Source: Mesobacillus boroniphilus (GTDB lineage Bacteria; Bacillota; Bacilli; Bacillales; Cytobacillaceae). From it: a stretch of DNA of 64,000 bases. The translations under genes were made by a program, and so were the position numbers. Numbering within the stretch: position 1 is the stretch's first letter; the number at the start of each line of letters is the position of its first letter. The notes beneath the pieces were generated by a model. The model saw only the letters and a list, made by a program, of their open reading frames with translations. It was not told the DNA's origin and did not search any database. Location: positions 1,798,001 to 1,862,000 of the forward strand of contig NZ_QTKX01000001.1 of NCBI RefSeq assembly GCF_018424685.1. The letters run 5' to 3'. Shown piece after piece: positions 52,187 through 61,854 of the stretch.

Positions 52187-53179
52187 TCAATCTGAAGTGA
52201 ATAATTCCTTCACCGAAATCAAGGCATGTAATTGTTTTTGTTTTTTTTTGTACCATCCCGTCAAGTGAACAGGATGTCTGTGGTTGATTTCCTGGCTGAA
52301 CCACTTTTTGTGATACCCCCTCAGCTTATACCAGTCACCTTGTTCATGGAAATGATGCTGGATGATTGGAAAAGTACAACGAAGAAATGGAGTGTCTCTT
52401 TTTTTATCGTAAGCAAAGTACTGTTCATAATCATGTCTTGAAGCAGTATGTTCTGTCTGGACCGCGAATTCAAGAAATAATGGATAATAGCGGTGGTCAA
52501 ATAAAATTGAGGCAAGCCGCTTTCCGAGGTTAATTCTTTTGCTGACGGATTTGAATCCATTCACGCTTGCCCCGTATAATTCTCCCTCACACGTTGGGAA
52601 AATGACCGTGCTGAAATGCAGATAATCTTCGAAGGAAAACATCAGGGTGTTGAATACTCTCTTTTTATATACTGGATGCCTTATAACAGGGTTATGGATC
52701 ACGTTTTGTTCATTTATGATCAAAGCAGTCAATAGCCTTTTTTTATCTCCACGCTCCCAAAATACCTGCCATTCTTTTTCCATAAATATTGAAACATCCA
52801 GGAATTTCAGCAAGTGAAACATTGGTAACCTTTTTTTCGTCGAATAAGAGTATAAAAGAAGCTGAGAAAACGCATCGCGAAAAATCAGCCAATTAGCCCT
52901 TTCATATGTGAGGAATAACCGCTGGCGTATTGGAGGAGCCAGCATCTTTGGAAACCAGTCACCCTCCAGGTCGCACATATTATAGCCGCCATTCCTTGAA
53001 ACCATGCTGGCCAGGAAAGCCCAGATCATTTCTGGATATTCCAGGTAAAAATCAAGATAAGCTCTTGTTCTTGAGATATTGTCCAAGTTCTTGTCATCTG
53101 TTTCAAACCTGATTTTTTGTATGACCTCGGCTTCATGGTCAGGGAGTTGATGAAATTGAGGATTTTGGGTTATTGACAC
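52187..53179 (-). CDS. yppC: DUF2515 family protein (YppC)
   Basis: About 330 aa, rich in Phe, Tyr, His and Arg, cytosolic. Contains NISRTRAYLDFYLEYPEMIWAFLASMVSRNGGYNM, typical of DUF2515. Function unknown; divergent from recU as in B. subtilis. Two starts are possible: TTG 53200 with little ribosome site, or GTG 53179 with GGAAGAG 7 nt upstream, which I prefer. Confidence 0.85.
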   Translation of the reverse strand: MSITQNPQFHQLPDHEAEVIQKIRFETDDKNLDNISRTRAYLDFYLEYPEMIWAFLASMVSRNGGYNMCDLEGDWFPKMLAPPIRQRLFLTYERANWLIFRDAFSQLLLYSYSTKKRLPMFHLLKFLDVSIFMEKEWQVFWERGDKKRLLTALIINEQNVIHNPVIRHPVYKKRVFNTLMFSFEDYLHFSTVIFPTCEGELYGASVNGFKSVSKRINLGKRLASILFDHRYYPLFLEFAVQTEHTASRHDYEQYFAYDKKRDTPFLRCTFPIIQHHFHEQGDWYKLRGYHKKWFSQEINHRHPVHLTGWYKKKQKQLHALISVKELFTSD

Positions 53180-53296
53180 GCCTTTTCTCTTCCTTTTCAA
53201 TAGGTTCTTTATAGGGTGATTGGAAATGAGGCTTTTTATTCAACCAAAATCCGTCGATATTTGGTATGATATAGAGTAGTCTGCGAGGTGGTCAGC

Positions 53297-53914
53297 TTGA
53301 TATTCAATTATCCAAACGGAAAGAAATATACGCCAAACACAAGTAAAGAGCCGCCAAAGAAAGCCAGAATGCACAAAAATGCAGCCTATAGCAATAGAGG
53401 GATGACATTAGAGGAGGACCTGAATGAAACAAACTCCTACTATCTAGACCGGGCGATAGCGGTAATCCATAAGAAACCGACACCCGTTCAGATCGTTAAT
53501 GTGGATTATCCGCGCAGGAGTGCAGCAGTTATAAAAGAGGCATACTTTAAACAAGCATCTACTACAGACTATAATGGAGTTTATAAAGGAAAATACATTG
53601 ATTTTGAAGCAAAAGAGACAAAGTTTTCAACTTCGTTCCCATTGAAGAACTTTCATGAACACCAGATTGTCCATATGAAAGCCGTGCTTGAGCAAGACGG
53701 TATATGTTTTGTCATTCTCCGTTTCTCCACGGAAGAAGAGATATACATGCTAGAAGCGAACCATTTGCTGACTTTCTGGGAAAGAATGAAAAGTGGCGGC
53801 AGGAAGTCAATCACAAAGGAAGAAGTCATCAATTTCGGCCATAAGATTCCCCTTGGGCTTCATCCAAGGATTGACTATATAAAAGTTATCGATTATCTTT
53901 ATAAACTTAGTTAG
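53297..53914 (+). CDS. recU: Holliday junction resolvase RecU
   Basis: A 205-aa Firmicute resolvase that cuts four-way junctions and modulates RecA. The active-site region [14 protein letters not shown] and the stalk segment precede [14 protein letters not shown]; the N-terminal tail [12 protein letters not shown] is typical. TTG 53297 follows GAGGTG at 6 nt and gives the known family start; GTG 53288 overlaps that site. ponA begins 31 bp after its stop, the conserved recU-ponA operon. Confidence 0.95.
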   Translation: MIFNYPNGKKYTPNTSKEPPKKARMHKNAAYSNRGMTLEEDLNETNSYYLDRAIAVIHKKPTPVQIVNVDYPRRSAAVIKEAYFKQASTTDYNGVYKGKYIDFEAKETKFSTSFPLKNFHEHQIVHMKAVLEQDGICFVILRFSTEEEIYMLEANHLLTFWERMKSGGRKSITKEEVINFGHKIPLGLHPRIDYIKVIDYLYKLS

Positions 53915-53945
53915 TTTTTTATTGCGAGAAAGGAATGAACTATAA

Positions 53946-56486
53946 ATGGCACAAAAACCTCAAACTAGAGAGGAGCGCCGAAGACAGCAGGCAGCCAAGA
54001 ATAATAAGAAACCAAAAGGCAAGAAAGCGAATAAAGGAATGTTCAAGAAAATTTTCCTGACGCTGATCGCGCTTGGCATCATTGGCATGTTGACTGGAAT
54101 CGCTACCTTTGCATTCATGATACAGGATACACCAAAACTTGATGAGTCCTTACTCAAAGATCCTATTTCTTCGAAAATATATGATAAAGATAAAGAGCTT
54201 GTAACAGAAGTTGGCTCACAAAACAGAGACTATGTTGCCTATGAAGATATACCAAAACTTGTGGAAAACGCATTTTTAGCAACAGAGGATGTCAGATTCT
54301 ACAAACATAATGGTATCGACGTCATCCGTCTTGGAGGAGCCGTTATAGCAAACGTAACTGAAGGCTTTGGTTCCGAAGGTGCTTCCACCATCACTCAGCA
54401 GGTTGTCAAAAACTACTTCCTTGGCTTTGAAAAAACAATCTCAAGGAAGGCACAGGAAGCATGGCTTGCATACCAGCTCGAACAAAAATATACGAAACAG
54501 CAAATCTTTGAAATGTATGTAAATAAGATTTATATGTCCGAAAATATGCACGGTGTCCTGACTGCATCAAAAACTTATTTCGGGAAGGACGACCTTAGCG
54601 AACTTGAATTGCATGAGGCAGCACTGCTTGCCGGTATGCCTCAGAGTCCTAATAACTATAATCCTTTTACGAATCCGGAAAAGGCAGAACAACGCAGAAA
54701 CGTTGTATTGTTACTTATGCATCAGCATGGTTTCATTACAAAGGAAGAAAAAGAGAATGCACAGAAAATCCCTGTTGAATCTACCCTCGTGAAAGAAGAA
54801 AACAGGAAGAATAAGAATGAAGAACCATTCGATGCCTTTGTTGACATGGTGATCGAGGAAGTTACAGAAAAAACCGATTTTGATATTTTTTCCGATGGGC
54901 TTGAAATTTATACAACACTTGATCAAAACGCACAGAAGCATGTAGAAAACATCCTGAATTCAGATGCCGCTGTACAATTCCCTAATGATGAAATGCAGGC
55001 TGGCATCACCTTGCTTGATACGAAAACCGGGGAAATACGTGCGATTGGCGGCGGTCGGAACCAACAGGTCAAGCGTGGTTTGAATTACGCAATTGATGTT
55101 AAAAGACAGCCAGGCTCAACGATCAAGCCTATCCTCGACTATGGACCGGCAATCGAGCATTTGCGCTGGGGCACTTATCATATGCTAGAAGATAAGCCTA
55201 TGACCTATTCAAACGGAGAACCAATCGGAAACTGGAACGACAAGTATAACGGCATTATGACAATGCGAGCGGCTCTCGCCAAATCGATTAATATCCCTGC
55301 CCTGCAGGCTTTTCAGGCTGTAGGTGCTGAAAAAGCGAGGGAATTCGGGGTTAAGCTTGGTTTAACATTAGCTGATCCTATTTTTGAATCGGCTTCCATC
55401 GGTGCACATGACATTGCTCCTATCGAAATGGCTGGTGCCTATGCAGCTTTTGGTAATAATGGGTTCTTTACAGAGCCATATTCAGTCAAAAAAGTTGTCC
55501 TCCGTGACAAGACAGAAATCGATTTGACACCTGAGACCGAAGTAGTCATGAAAGATTATACTGCATTTATGATTTCGGATATGCTTAAAACAGCAATCAA
55601 GCAAGGAACTGGTGCAACTTACGCAAACATCTCCAACCTTCATGTTGCTGGTAAAACAGGTACAACAAATTACACGCAAGATGAAATCAATGATTGGGGA
55701 ATTAAAAATGGCGGTGTCCCTGATTCCTGGTTTGTAGGCTATACAACAAGGTATACCGCATCCGTATGGACCGGCTACAAAGACAGAAAAACTGCGCTTT
55801 ATGGTACAGAACAAAAAATATCACAGATGCTTTTCAAGGATCTGATGACATATGTATCTAAAGATGTAGATACTCCGGATTTCACCGTACCAAAGAGTGT
55901 TGAAAGAGTTAAAGTCGAAAAAGGGACAATGCCTGCAAAGCTTGCTAGTGAATATACTCCGAAGGATGAAATCCTTTATGAGTGGGCTGTTAAGGGTAAT
56001 GTGCCAAAGGAAACTTCAAAGAAGTTTGAAAAACTTGAAACTCCTTCAAAGCTTGAAGCAAAATACGATGAAATGAAAAATGAAATCATCCTGAGCTGGG
56101 AATTCGAACAGGAGAATAAAGAGGATATTCAATTCGAGGTTACCGCATCTCTTGATGAAGGTCCTGAGCAAAAACTGACCACCACAGCCGAGACTGGCTT
56201 GAAAATCGCCAATGCAGTCCCAGGCGGTATTTACTCATTCAAGGTTACAGCTATTCGCGGTGAACAGCGATCTGACCCAGCGACCCTTAAAGTAGAAGTT
56301 CCAGAACCACTCCTGCCAGAGCCAGAAGATGGCGAGAATGAAGATGAGAATGATGAAGGCGATGAAAGTGGCCAAGGAAACGGTAATGAAACTGGAAACG
56401 GGAACGGGAACGGAAACGGAAACGGCAATGGGAATAATAACGGTAACAATAGCGGTAATGACAATGGTGATGGAGATGACACTTGA
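53946..56486 (+). CDS. ponA: Penicillin-binding protein 1A/1B (PonA)
   Basis: An 846-aa bifunctional peptidoglycan synthase. Cytosolic basic tail (1-30), one membrane helix (about 31-56), glycosyltransferase domain with EDVRFYKHNGID and EGASTITQQ (about 115-160), transpeptidase with SxxK in RQPGSTIKP, SKSIN-like AKSIN, and KTGTT. A FnIII-like domain (about 700-790) precedes a disordered Asp/Glu then (GN)n tail (about 795-846). Operon with recU; GpsB partner. Confidence 0.96.
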   Translation: MAQKPQTREERRRQQAAKNNKKPKGKKANKGMFKKIFLTLIALGIIGMLTGIATFAFMIQDTPKLDESLLKDPISSKIYDKDKELVTEVGSQNRDYVAYEDIPKLVENAFLATEDVRFYKHNGIDVIRLGGAVIANVTEGFGSEGASTITQQVVKNYFLGFEKTISRKAQEAWLAYQLEQKYTKQQIFEMYVNKIYMSENMHGVLTASKTYFGKDDLSELELHEAALLAGMPQSPNNYNPFTNPEKAEQRRNVVLLLMHQHGFITKEEKENAQKIPVESTLVKEENRKNKNEEPFDAFVDMVIEEVTEKTDFDIFSDGLEIYTTLDQNAQKHVENILNSDAAVQFPNDEMQAGITLLDTKTGEIRAIGGGRNQQVKRGLNYAIDVKRQPGSTIKPILDYGPAIEHLRWGTYHMLEDKPMTYSNGEPIGNWNDKYNGIMTMRAALAKSINIPALQAFQAVGAEKAREFGVKLGLTLADPIFESASIGAHDIAPIEMAGAYAAFGNNGFFTEPYSVKKVVLRDKTEIDLTPETEVVMKDYTAFMISDMLKTAIKQGTGATYANISNLHVAGKTGTTNYTQDEINDWGIKNGGVPDSWFVGYTTRYTASVWTGYKDRKTALYGTEQKISQMLFKDLMTYVSKDVDTPDFTVPKSVERVKVEKGTMPAKLASEYTPKDEILYEWAVKGNVPKETSKKFEKLETPSKLEAKYDEMKNEIILSWEFEQENKEDIQFEVTASLDEGPEQKLTTTAETGLKIANAVPGGIYSFKVTAIRGEQRSDPATLKVEVPEPLLPEPEDGENEDENDEGDESGQGNGNETGNGNGNGNGNGNGNNNGNNSGNDNGDGDDT

Positions 56487-56512
56487 TTTCCCTTTTAAAG
56501 TTTAATGAAACC

Positions 56513-56554
56513 AAAAAACAAACGTCCTGACTCAATCAGGACGTTTGTTTTTTG
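56513..56554. terminator. Bidirectional terminator
   Basis: AAACAAACGTCCTGA / TCAGGACGTTTGTTT, 15-bp perfect stem with CTCAA loop between ponA and ypoC. Confidence 0.92.
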
Positions 56555-56909
56555 CTCCATATAAAACCGCTTGTTTAGCAAACTGCTTTTCCTGTTCAGC
56601 GAATAATTCAGCAAGTTGTTTATAAGAATGAAAGAGTTTTGGTCTTGATACAATAAAATCAAGTCTTTCTTCTACATTCACCGGTTTGATTTTACAGTCT
56701 TTAATCGCATATAAATCATCGTTCAGGCTATTAGAAAGAAAAAGGAACTGTTCAAATAAATCAATCCCTCTCTCCATTAATGGCAGTGCCTTTTCGCTAT
56801 TCCTGTTCTTGAAATGAGTGGCGAGGTTTTCCTTGCACTGTTTCCATTCACCAAGTACTCTTTCCACTGCTTGATCACGATCTTGAGAGAAACTATCTAT
56901 TCTGTCCAT
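56532..56909 (-). CDS. ypoC: YpoC family protein
   Basis: A 125-aa helical protein: DRIDSFSQDRDQAVERVLGEWKQ and RPKLFHSYKQLAELFAEQEKQFAK. Function unknown. Its ATG overlaps the nth stop (TAATG), so it is translated by coupling. The frame is open a further 13 codons into nth but that start is less likely. Confidence 0.85.
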   Translation of the reverse strand: MDRIDSFSQDRDQAVERVLGEWKQCKENLATHFKNRNSEKALPLMERGIDLFEQFLFLSNSLNDDLYAIKDCKIKPVNVEERLDFIVSRPKLFHSYKQLAELFAEQEKQFAKQAVLYGAKNKRPD

Positions 56910-57559
56910 TACGCTTTTGCTCTCATCCTTTTCTTGCCCTCTCTGCATACCTCAAGTAAAGGACATGTTTCACACTTAGGATTCTGTGCTTTACAATGGT
57001 ATCGGCCAAAGAAGATCATCCTATGATGTGTGATGGACCATTCTTCCTCAGGAACCTTTCTCATCAGTGTCTTTTCCACCTCAAGAACTGAATCCTTCCA
57101 GCGGCAAAAAGCCAGGCGTTTGCTGACCCGCTCCACATGTGTATCAACTGCAATTGCAGGTATCCCGAAAGCGACCGAAACCACGACATTTGCTGTTTTA
57201 CGCCCCACCCCAGGAAGATTCGTCAATTCATCCCTGTCTTGCGGAACTTCTCCGCCATACTCATCAATAATCATCCTGCAAAGCTTTTGGATATTTTTCG
57301 CTTTATTACGATACAATCCAATTGACCGGATATCCTGCTGCAGTTCTTCCAACGAAACACTCAAAAAATCCTCAGGACTTTTGTATTTTTGGAACAAGTT
57401 TTTTGTCACCTTGTTCACTAGAGCATCGGTGCACTGAGCAGATAGGGCGACGGCGATCACCAGCTCAAAAGGATTGGAGTGGACAAGCTCGCAATGTGCA
57501 TTAGGGAACATCCTTCCCATTTCATCAAGACAAAACCTGATTTGCTGTTTATTTAACAA
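56909..57559 (-). CDS. nth: Endonuclease III
   Basis: A 216-aa DNA glycosylase/AP lyase removing oxidised pyrimidines. Helix-hairpin-helix LPGVGRKTANVVVSVAFG with the catalytic Lys, catalytic Asp in VDTHVERVS, and the C-terminal 4Fe-4S loop C-x6-C-x2-C-x5-C (HCKAQNPKCETCPLLEVC). TTG 57559 gives the family start LNKQQIRFCLDEMG with GGTGAGA upstream; GTG codons at 57571 are less likely. Operon dnaD-nth-ypoC. Confidence 0.96.
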   Translation of the reverse strand: MLNKQQIRFCLDEMGRMFPNAHCELVHSNPFELVIAVALSAQCTDALVNKVTKNLFQKYKSPEDFLSVSLEELQQDIRSIGLYRNKAKNIQKLCRMIIDEYGGEVPQDRDELTNLPGVGRKTANVVVSVAFGIPAIAVDTHVERVSKRLAFCRWKDSVLEVEKTLMRKVPEEEWSITHHRMIFFGRYHCKAQNPKCETCPLLEVCREGKKRMRAKA

Positions 57560-57609
57560 AAATCTCACCACTTTTCTATATTTGCGACTTCCTACACATA
57601 AATAAAAAA

Positions 57610-57645
57610 ATGAAAAAAAGAGAGAATGGATGAATTCTCTCGTTA
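57610..57645 (-). terminator. Hairpin between dnaD and nth
   Basis: GAGAGAAT / ATTCTCTC with GGATGA loop, read leftward into TTTTTTTCATTTTTTTATT. It would reduce readthrough from dnaD to nth. Confidence 0.6.
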
Positions 57646-57648
57646 CAA

Positions 57649-58365
57649 TTACTGTTCAAGCCAGTTATAAAACGGAACAGGATTCGCAGAAACTTTAGGT
57701 TCTTCCTTCCCTGTCTTTTGAGTACTCTGATGCTGCCTGAATTTCCTACCATAACTTTTGGCTTGTTCGATAGTCTTGATTCCATTCTTCTTCCATTCAA
57801 AAAGAATTCGGTCTATGTACCGAAAATTCAATTTGCCAGAGATGACAGCTTCTCTTAACGCAGCTTTAATGATGATTGGATCATGGTGATCATCATCCAT
57901 CCACATTGCAAGTGATTCACATTCGAATGGGGATAACGGTCGGCCGAATTCCCTTTCAAACGCTGTATATAAATCTGTTTCTTCCTTTTGATCCTTAATC
58001 TCTTTTTCCTGTTTCCGTTTGATCATAAACTGATCAAATAGCTTTTCCCACAACGGTTCCAGGGAATATTTTTCATATCTGATTCCGTCCGTGGAATTCC
58101 CGTCACTTATCGATATAAAGCCTCTCTGAATAAGTGCTCGGAGCAAATCTGTACATTCGAAAGCCGATATCGTCATGCGGGCTGCAAGTTCCGTAGGCGT
58201 AGGAAATTCATTTCCTTTTTCAGAAAAATAGAAAACATGAAGTAATAGTGCCAATTCTTGTTCGTTCAATCTCATTTCTTTGTACTGCGTAAGCAATACA
58301 GCAGGAATTGTAACATTCCCCTCTTTCAGCCAATCTAACATATCTGCTTTTTTCATTCCGGACAC
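57649..58365 (-). CDS. dnaD: DNA replication protein DnaD
   Basis: A 238-aa primosome protein acting with DnaB and DnaI to load the helicase at oriC and restart sites. N-terminal winged helix domain (about 1-110, NEQELALLLHVFYF) and C-terminal DnaB2 domain with EREFGRPLSPFECE and RYIDRILFEWKKNGI (the YxxxIxxxW DNA-binding motif). GAGGTG ribosome site. Confidence 0.95.
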   Translation of the reverse strand: MSGMKKADMLDWLKEGNVTIPAVLLTQYKEMRLNEQELALLLHVFYFSEKGNEFPTPTELAARMTISAFECTDLLRALIQRGFISISDGNSTDGIRYEKYSLEPLWEKLFDQFMIKRKQEKEIKDQKEETDLYTAFEREFGRPLSPFECESLAMWMDDDHHDPIIIKAALREAVISGKLNFRYIDRILFEWKKNGIKTIEQAKSYGRKFRQHQSTQKTGKEEPKVSANPVPFYNWLEQ

Positions 58366-58496
58366 CTCATTTCATAGTATAGCATGAACAAGCCCGGCTG
58401 GTAATAAAATAGAAAAAGATTAAAAAGGGAAATTAGTCGAAAAATAGCGATAAAGAAGGCTATATCAGACAAAATAAAACAAACTTCCCTAAAATA

Positions 58497-58530
58497 CAAC
58501 AAGGCCCGAAATGTATGGGCCTTATCATTG
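58497..58530 (-). terminator. Possible terminator after aspB
   Basis: AAGGCCC / GGGCCTT with an 8-nt loop, read leftward into TTGTTGTATTTT. It lies in the 246-bp gap where B. subtilis has asnS between aspB and dnaD. Confidence 0.55.
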
Positions 58531-58611
58531 GGTGTGTAATTTCTAAATAATTTCAGAGATCACTCAAACTTGGAAAACGGAGAATCGGTCCATGATCCTC
58601 CGTCTGCTAAT

Positions 58612-59799
58612 TTAAACTCGGCTTTCAACGAAATTATGAATCCTGCTGATCGCTTCCTCTAACTGGTCAAGTGATGTAGCATATGACAATCGCATATAAT
58701 CAGGTGCTCCAAAACCAGAGCCAGGAACAACCGCAACATTTGCTTCTGTCAGCAATACTTCTGCAAACTCATCCACGTCCTTGCAGCCCGTCATCAAAGC
58801 GGCTTCTTTTGCATTTGGAAACAGATAAAATGCTCCCTGAGGCTTTATACAACTGATTCCTGGTATTTCATTCAGCTTACCATGGATGATTTCAAGTCTT
58901 TCTTCAAAAGCCGTACGCATTGTTTCTACAGCATCCTGGGATCCTGCGTAAGCTGCAATTGTCGCATACTGGGCAGGAGTCGTTGGATTTGACGTGCTGT
59001 GGCTAGCCAGATCGGTCATTGCCTTAATGATTTTACTGTCCCCTGCCGCATAACCGATTCTCCATCCTGTCATGGAATGGGACTTCGAAACTCCATTGAT
59101 GATGATCGTCTGCCTTTTAAGCTCTTCTGAGAGTTCAGCAATTGAAATATGCTCAGCATTACCATAAATTAATTTTTCGTAAATCTCATCTGAGATGATC
59201 AGGAGACCATTCTCGAGACATACATCTCCAAGAGCCTTCAATTCCTCTCTGGAATATACCATACCGGTAGGATTGCTAGGGGAATTAATGATGACGGCCT
59301 TTGTCTTTTCTGTGACCTTTTCCATTAGTTGATCAGGGGTAATTTTGAAGCTGTTCTGTTCAAGCCCTTCCACATAAACAGGATTTCCTCCTGCAAGCTT
59401 AACCTGCTCAGGATAGCTGACCCAATAAGGAATCGGAATGATCACTTCGTCACCTTCATCCAGGAGCACTTGGAATAAGGTGTACAAGCCATGTTTAGCT
59501 CCGCTTGTAACAATGATTTCACTCAACTGATATTCAAGTCCTTGATCAACTTTTAACTTAGCTGCGATTTCCTTTATCAACTCCGGAAGACCGCCAGATG
59601 GTGTGTACTTAGTGAACCCTTCATTCATGGACTTAACTGCCGCATCGATAATATGCTGCGGCGTGTTGAAGTCAGGCTCCCCTGCTCCTAGTCCAATAAC
59701 GTCTTTCCCTTGAGCTTTCAATTCTTTTGCTTTTGCGGTAATCGCCAAAGTTGATGAAGGAGTGAGCGCTCCCACTCTGCTGGCTAACTGGATCTCCAT
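58612..59799 (-). CDS. aspB: Aspartate aminotransferase
   Basis: A 395-aa fold type I PLP enzyme converting oxaloacetate and glutamate to aspartate and 2-oxoglutarate. The PLP-lysine is in NGVSKSHSMTGWRIGY (about 237), the cofactor-binding NSPSNPTG and the substrate Arg in DYMRLSYA. It is of the subgroup Ib type usual in Bacillus. AGGAGG ribosome site. Downstream of ypmB and ypmA in the same direction. Confidence 0.96.
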   Translation of the reverse strand: MEIQLASRVGALTPSSTLAITAKAKELKAQGKDVIGLGAGEPDFNTPQHIIDAAVKSMNEGFTKYTPSGGLPELIKEIAAKLKVDQGLEYQLSEIIVTSGAKHGLYTLFQVLLDEGDEVIIPIPYWVSYPEQVKLAGGNPVYVEGLEQNSFKITPDQLMEKVTEKTKAVIINSPSNPTGMVYSREELKALGDVCLENGLLIISDEIYEKLIYGNAEHISIAELSEELKRQTIIINGVSKSHSMTGWRIGYAAGDSKIIKAMTDLASHSTSNPTTPAQYATIAAYAGSQDAVETMRTAFEERLEIIHGKLNEIPGISCIKPQGAFYLFPNAKEAALMTGCKDVDEFAEVLLTEANVAVVPGSGFGAPDYMRLSYATSLDQLEEAISRIHNFVESRV

Positions 59800-59889
59800 C
59801 CCTTTACCTCCTAGTATTTTTTCATATGGCTGTTATCAAATATTTAATCCATGATCCTTCTTGAACGATGAAAATTGGCTAAATGCGAA

Positions 59890-60375
59890 TTACAAATTAT
59901 CAATGGCCCTCAGTTTTTCACCTGTATCGAAATCAACATAATAATAATTGATTGTGTCGCTGTTATTCCGGTAATAAATTTCCCATGCCGGCCTGTCCGT
60001 CTTTTGGATTCTGGCCATGCCGAGCCTTACTTCAATGATTTCATTAGGATTTTTTTCCTGATATAGTTTATTTAAAGCTTCTTTTTTCGTGATACCCTTT
60101 TTAGCATTTCTCGTGATAACTTTGCTATTTTTTTCATTGATCCAAACATAAACATCTTCCTGTTTGACATTTTTCCCTGTCATCACATAATAAGTCTCTT
60201 CTCCACTGTACAAACTAAAGTTTGTGAAATCTGAGAGGTTTGTTTCTTTTAACGCAATTTGTACAGCCTCTTTTTCCGCTGCCTTCACTGGCTCAACCGC
60301 ATTTAAGTATACATTGACCAGAATCCCCGTTATTGTAACAACTATGAGGATACTGAAAAATATCCATTTCTTCAC
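59890..60375 (-). CDS. ypmB: DUF5590 family membrane-anchored protein (YpmB)
   Basis: A 161-aa protein with an N-terminal membrane helix (KKWIFFSILIVVTITGILVNVY) and an extracytoplasmic PepSY-like domain repeated twice (KAAEKEAVQIAL... and ITKKEALNKLY...). Function unknown. GTG 60375 follows AAGGG at 6 nt. Between ypmA and aspB, the usual order. Confidence 0.88.
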   Translation of the reverse strand: MKKWIFFSILIVVTITGILVNVYLNAVEPVKAAEKEAVQIALKETNLSDFTNFSLYSGEETYYVMTGKNVKQEDVYVWINEKNSKVITRNAKKGITKKEALNKLYQEKNPNEIIEVRLGMARIQKTDRPAWEIYYRNNSDTINYYYVDFDTGEKLRAIDNL

Positions 60376-60472
60376 ATGTATCCCTTCTTTATGTATGCTC
60401 ATTTCACTGCTTTTTCCGATTTTTTCATTTATATAACAAAACAGCAGTTCAGTCCACTATATTCTTTTTTAA

Positions 60473-60643
60473 TCATGTGCGATAAATGGTAAAGATCGCT
60501 TTTTCTTTATCATCCTGATCCAATGCGAGACCGAACATGAGGTCTTCACGCTTCAATGTCCTGTTCAGAGCATCCACAATTTTATACAAATCAGGACTAT
60601 TCTGGACCTTCACTGTCGAGATTACTTCAATTTTACTTTCCAC
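60473..60643 (-). CDS. ypmA: YpmA family protein (DUF4264)
   Basis: A 56-aa protein: ESKIEVISTVKVQNSPDLYKIVDALNRTL, DLMFGLALDQDDKEKAIFTIYRT. Nearly the B. subtilis YpmA as I recall it. GTG 60643 is chosen by that match; GGGAGGAG lies about 11 nt upstream. Function unknown. Confidence 0.9.
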   Translation of the reverse strand: MESKIEVISTVKVQNSPDLYKIVDALNRTLKREDLMFGLALDQDDKEKAIFTIYRT

Positions 60644-60912
60644 GCCTGCTTCCACTCCTCCCACACAATTTTTGTCATTTATATATGAGTGTTCAACTGG
60701 CAACAATACAATTAACACCACTCATTATATCAGGAGATGGTCCTCACTGGTAAGAGTATTAATGACTCACAAAAATTTTTCTAGACCCCATATCAAAAAT
60801 GGCTGCGCTGAATACGCGCAGTTTTTTTTAGATTATTTTACTGTTTATTTCCAAAAGTTATATCCGCAGCAAAAAAAGGGTACAGAAAATCCATTTCAAT
60901 CAAAACAACTAT

Positions 60913-61743
60913 TTAATTTTCACTCAAAATTGTAATGACATCATAGGTTGAATCGGTAAGCTTAATTGTAACAGTACCATGCTGCTTTGTGAAATAAACA
61001 TCAATCCAGGCTTCATGCAGCATCTCCACTAAATCAGGATCTGGTTTAATCGTATTTGATTTGAATATGATTGCGAGTTGGGGATCTAAATGCTCGATCA
61101 GCAAATCTGAAAAAGACCCTTTTGCAGCAAAAAACGGCAATTTGACTATATTGACATTCTTCAATGGTTCGGCAAGAAAAGCTTGTTCAGAATTATGACT
61201 CGCTGAACTAACATAAAAAATCTGATGATGGAAAAATTGAAAAGAAATATCTGTCCCTTCATTCTCTTCATTGCCATCGAAAATGACTTCTGCAGTCAAC
61301 CCTGGCATTAGTTTTAACAAATCTCCCTGCTTCCAGCTTTGAACCTTCACATCAGTAGGGATTGAAGCTTCTGCCAGAACCTGATTACCTGCTTTCCCTG
61401 TAAATATCCGGCGGACATTATATTTCTGGATTATTTGATCAAGGTTTTCCTGCCCAGCGTTCGAAGTCAAAATAATCGTGGATAAGTCCTTAACATGAAA
61501 AAGAACGAGCAGCCGTTCAAGCTCTTTTAAAGTACCCTTCCCACCAGTGTTCACCAGAATATTCTCGCCATTAGCGTGCTGGATTAGTGCCGCCTCTCCA
61601 TCGCTTAATGCCAAAAAAGTAAACGCCAGTTCGTTTCTCTTCAGATTGACATCGACTCCTTCAACCTCAACGGGAGCAGAAGGTGATTCATACGGGAAAT
61701 AATACCAATTCATAAATGCTAGTATTGCTAATAACAGCTTCAT
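60913..61743 (-). CDS. Degenerate metallo-beta-lactamase-fold protein (ComEC-like domain)
   Basis: A 276-aa protein with an N-terminal hydrophobic helix (signal anchor, about 1-15). The following sequence FLALSDGEAALIQHANGENILVNTGG...STIILTSNAGQENLDQI aligns in pattern with the ComEC MBL domain, but the metal motif (T-H-x-D-x-D-H) is replaced by TSNAGQEN, so it should not bind metal or cut. It lies between dinG and ypmA. ATG 61743 has GGAGGAG at 7 nt. Confidence 0.72.
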   Translation of the reverse strand: MKLLLAILAFMNWYYFPYESPSAPVEVEGVDVNLKRNELAFTFLALSDGEAALIQHANGENILVNTGGKGTLKELERLLVLFHVKDLSTIILTSNAGQENLDQIIQKYNVRRIFTGKAGNQVLAEASIPTDVKVQSWKQGDLLKLMPGLTAEVIFDGNEENEGTDISFQFFHHQIFYVSSASHNSEQAFLAEPLKNVNIVKLPFFAAKGSFSDLLIEHLDPQLAIIFKSNTIKPDPDLVEMLHEAWIDVYFTKQHGTVTIKLTDSTYDVITILSEN

Positions 61744-61854
61744 GTACACTCCTCCAATTACTTCTAGCTTTAGAGTGCGTCATTTAGCTGAAATTATAAA
61801 AGGCTTTTTAAAAAAGGCAGTTTTCTCAATCATTGTTGCTATCTTGCAGCAGGA

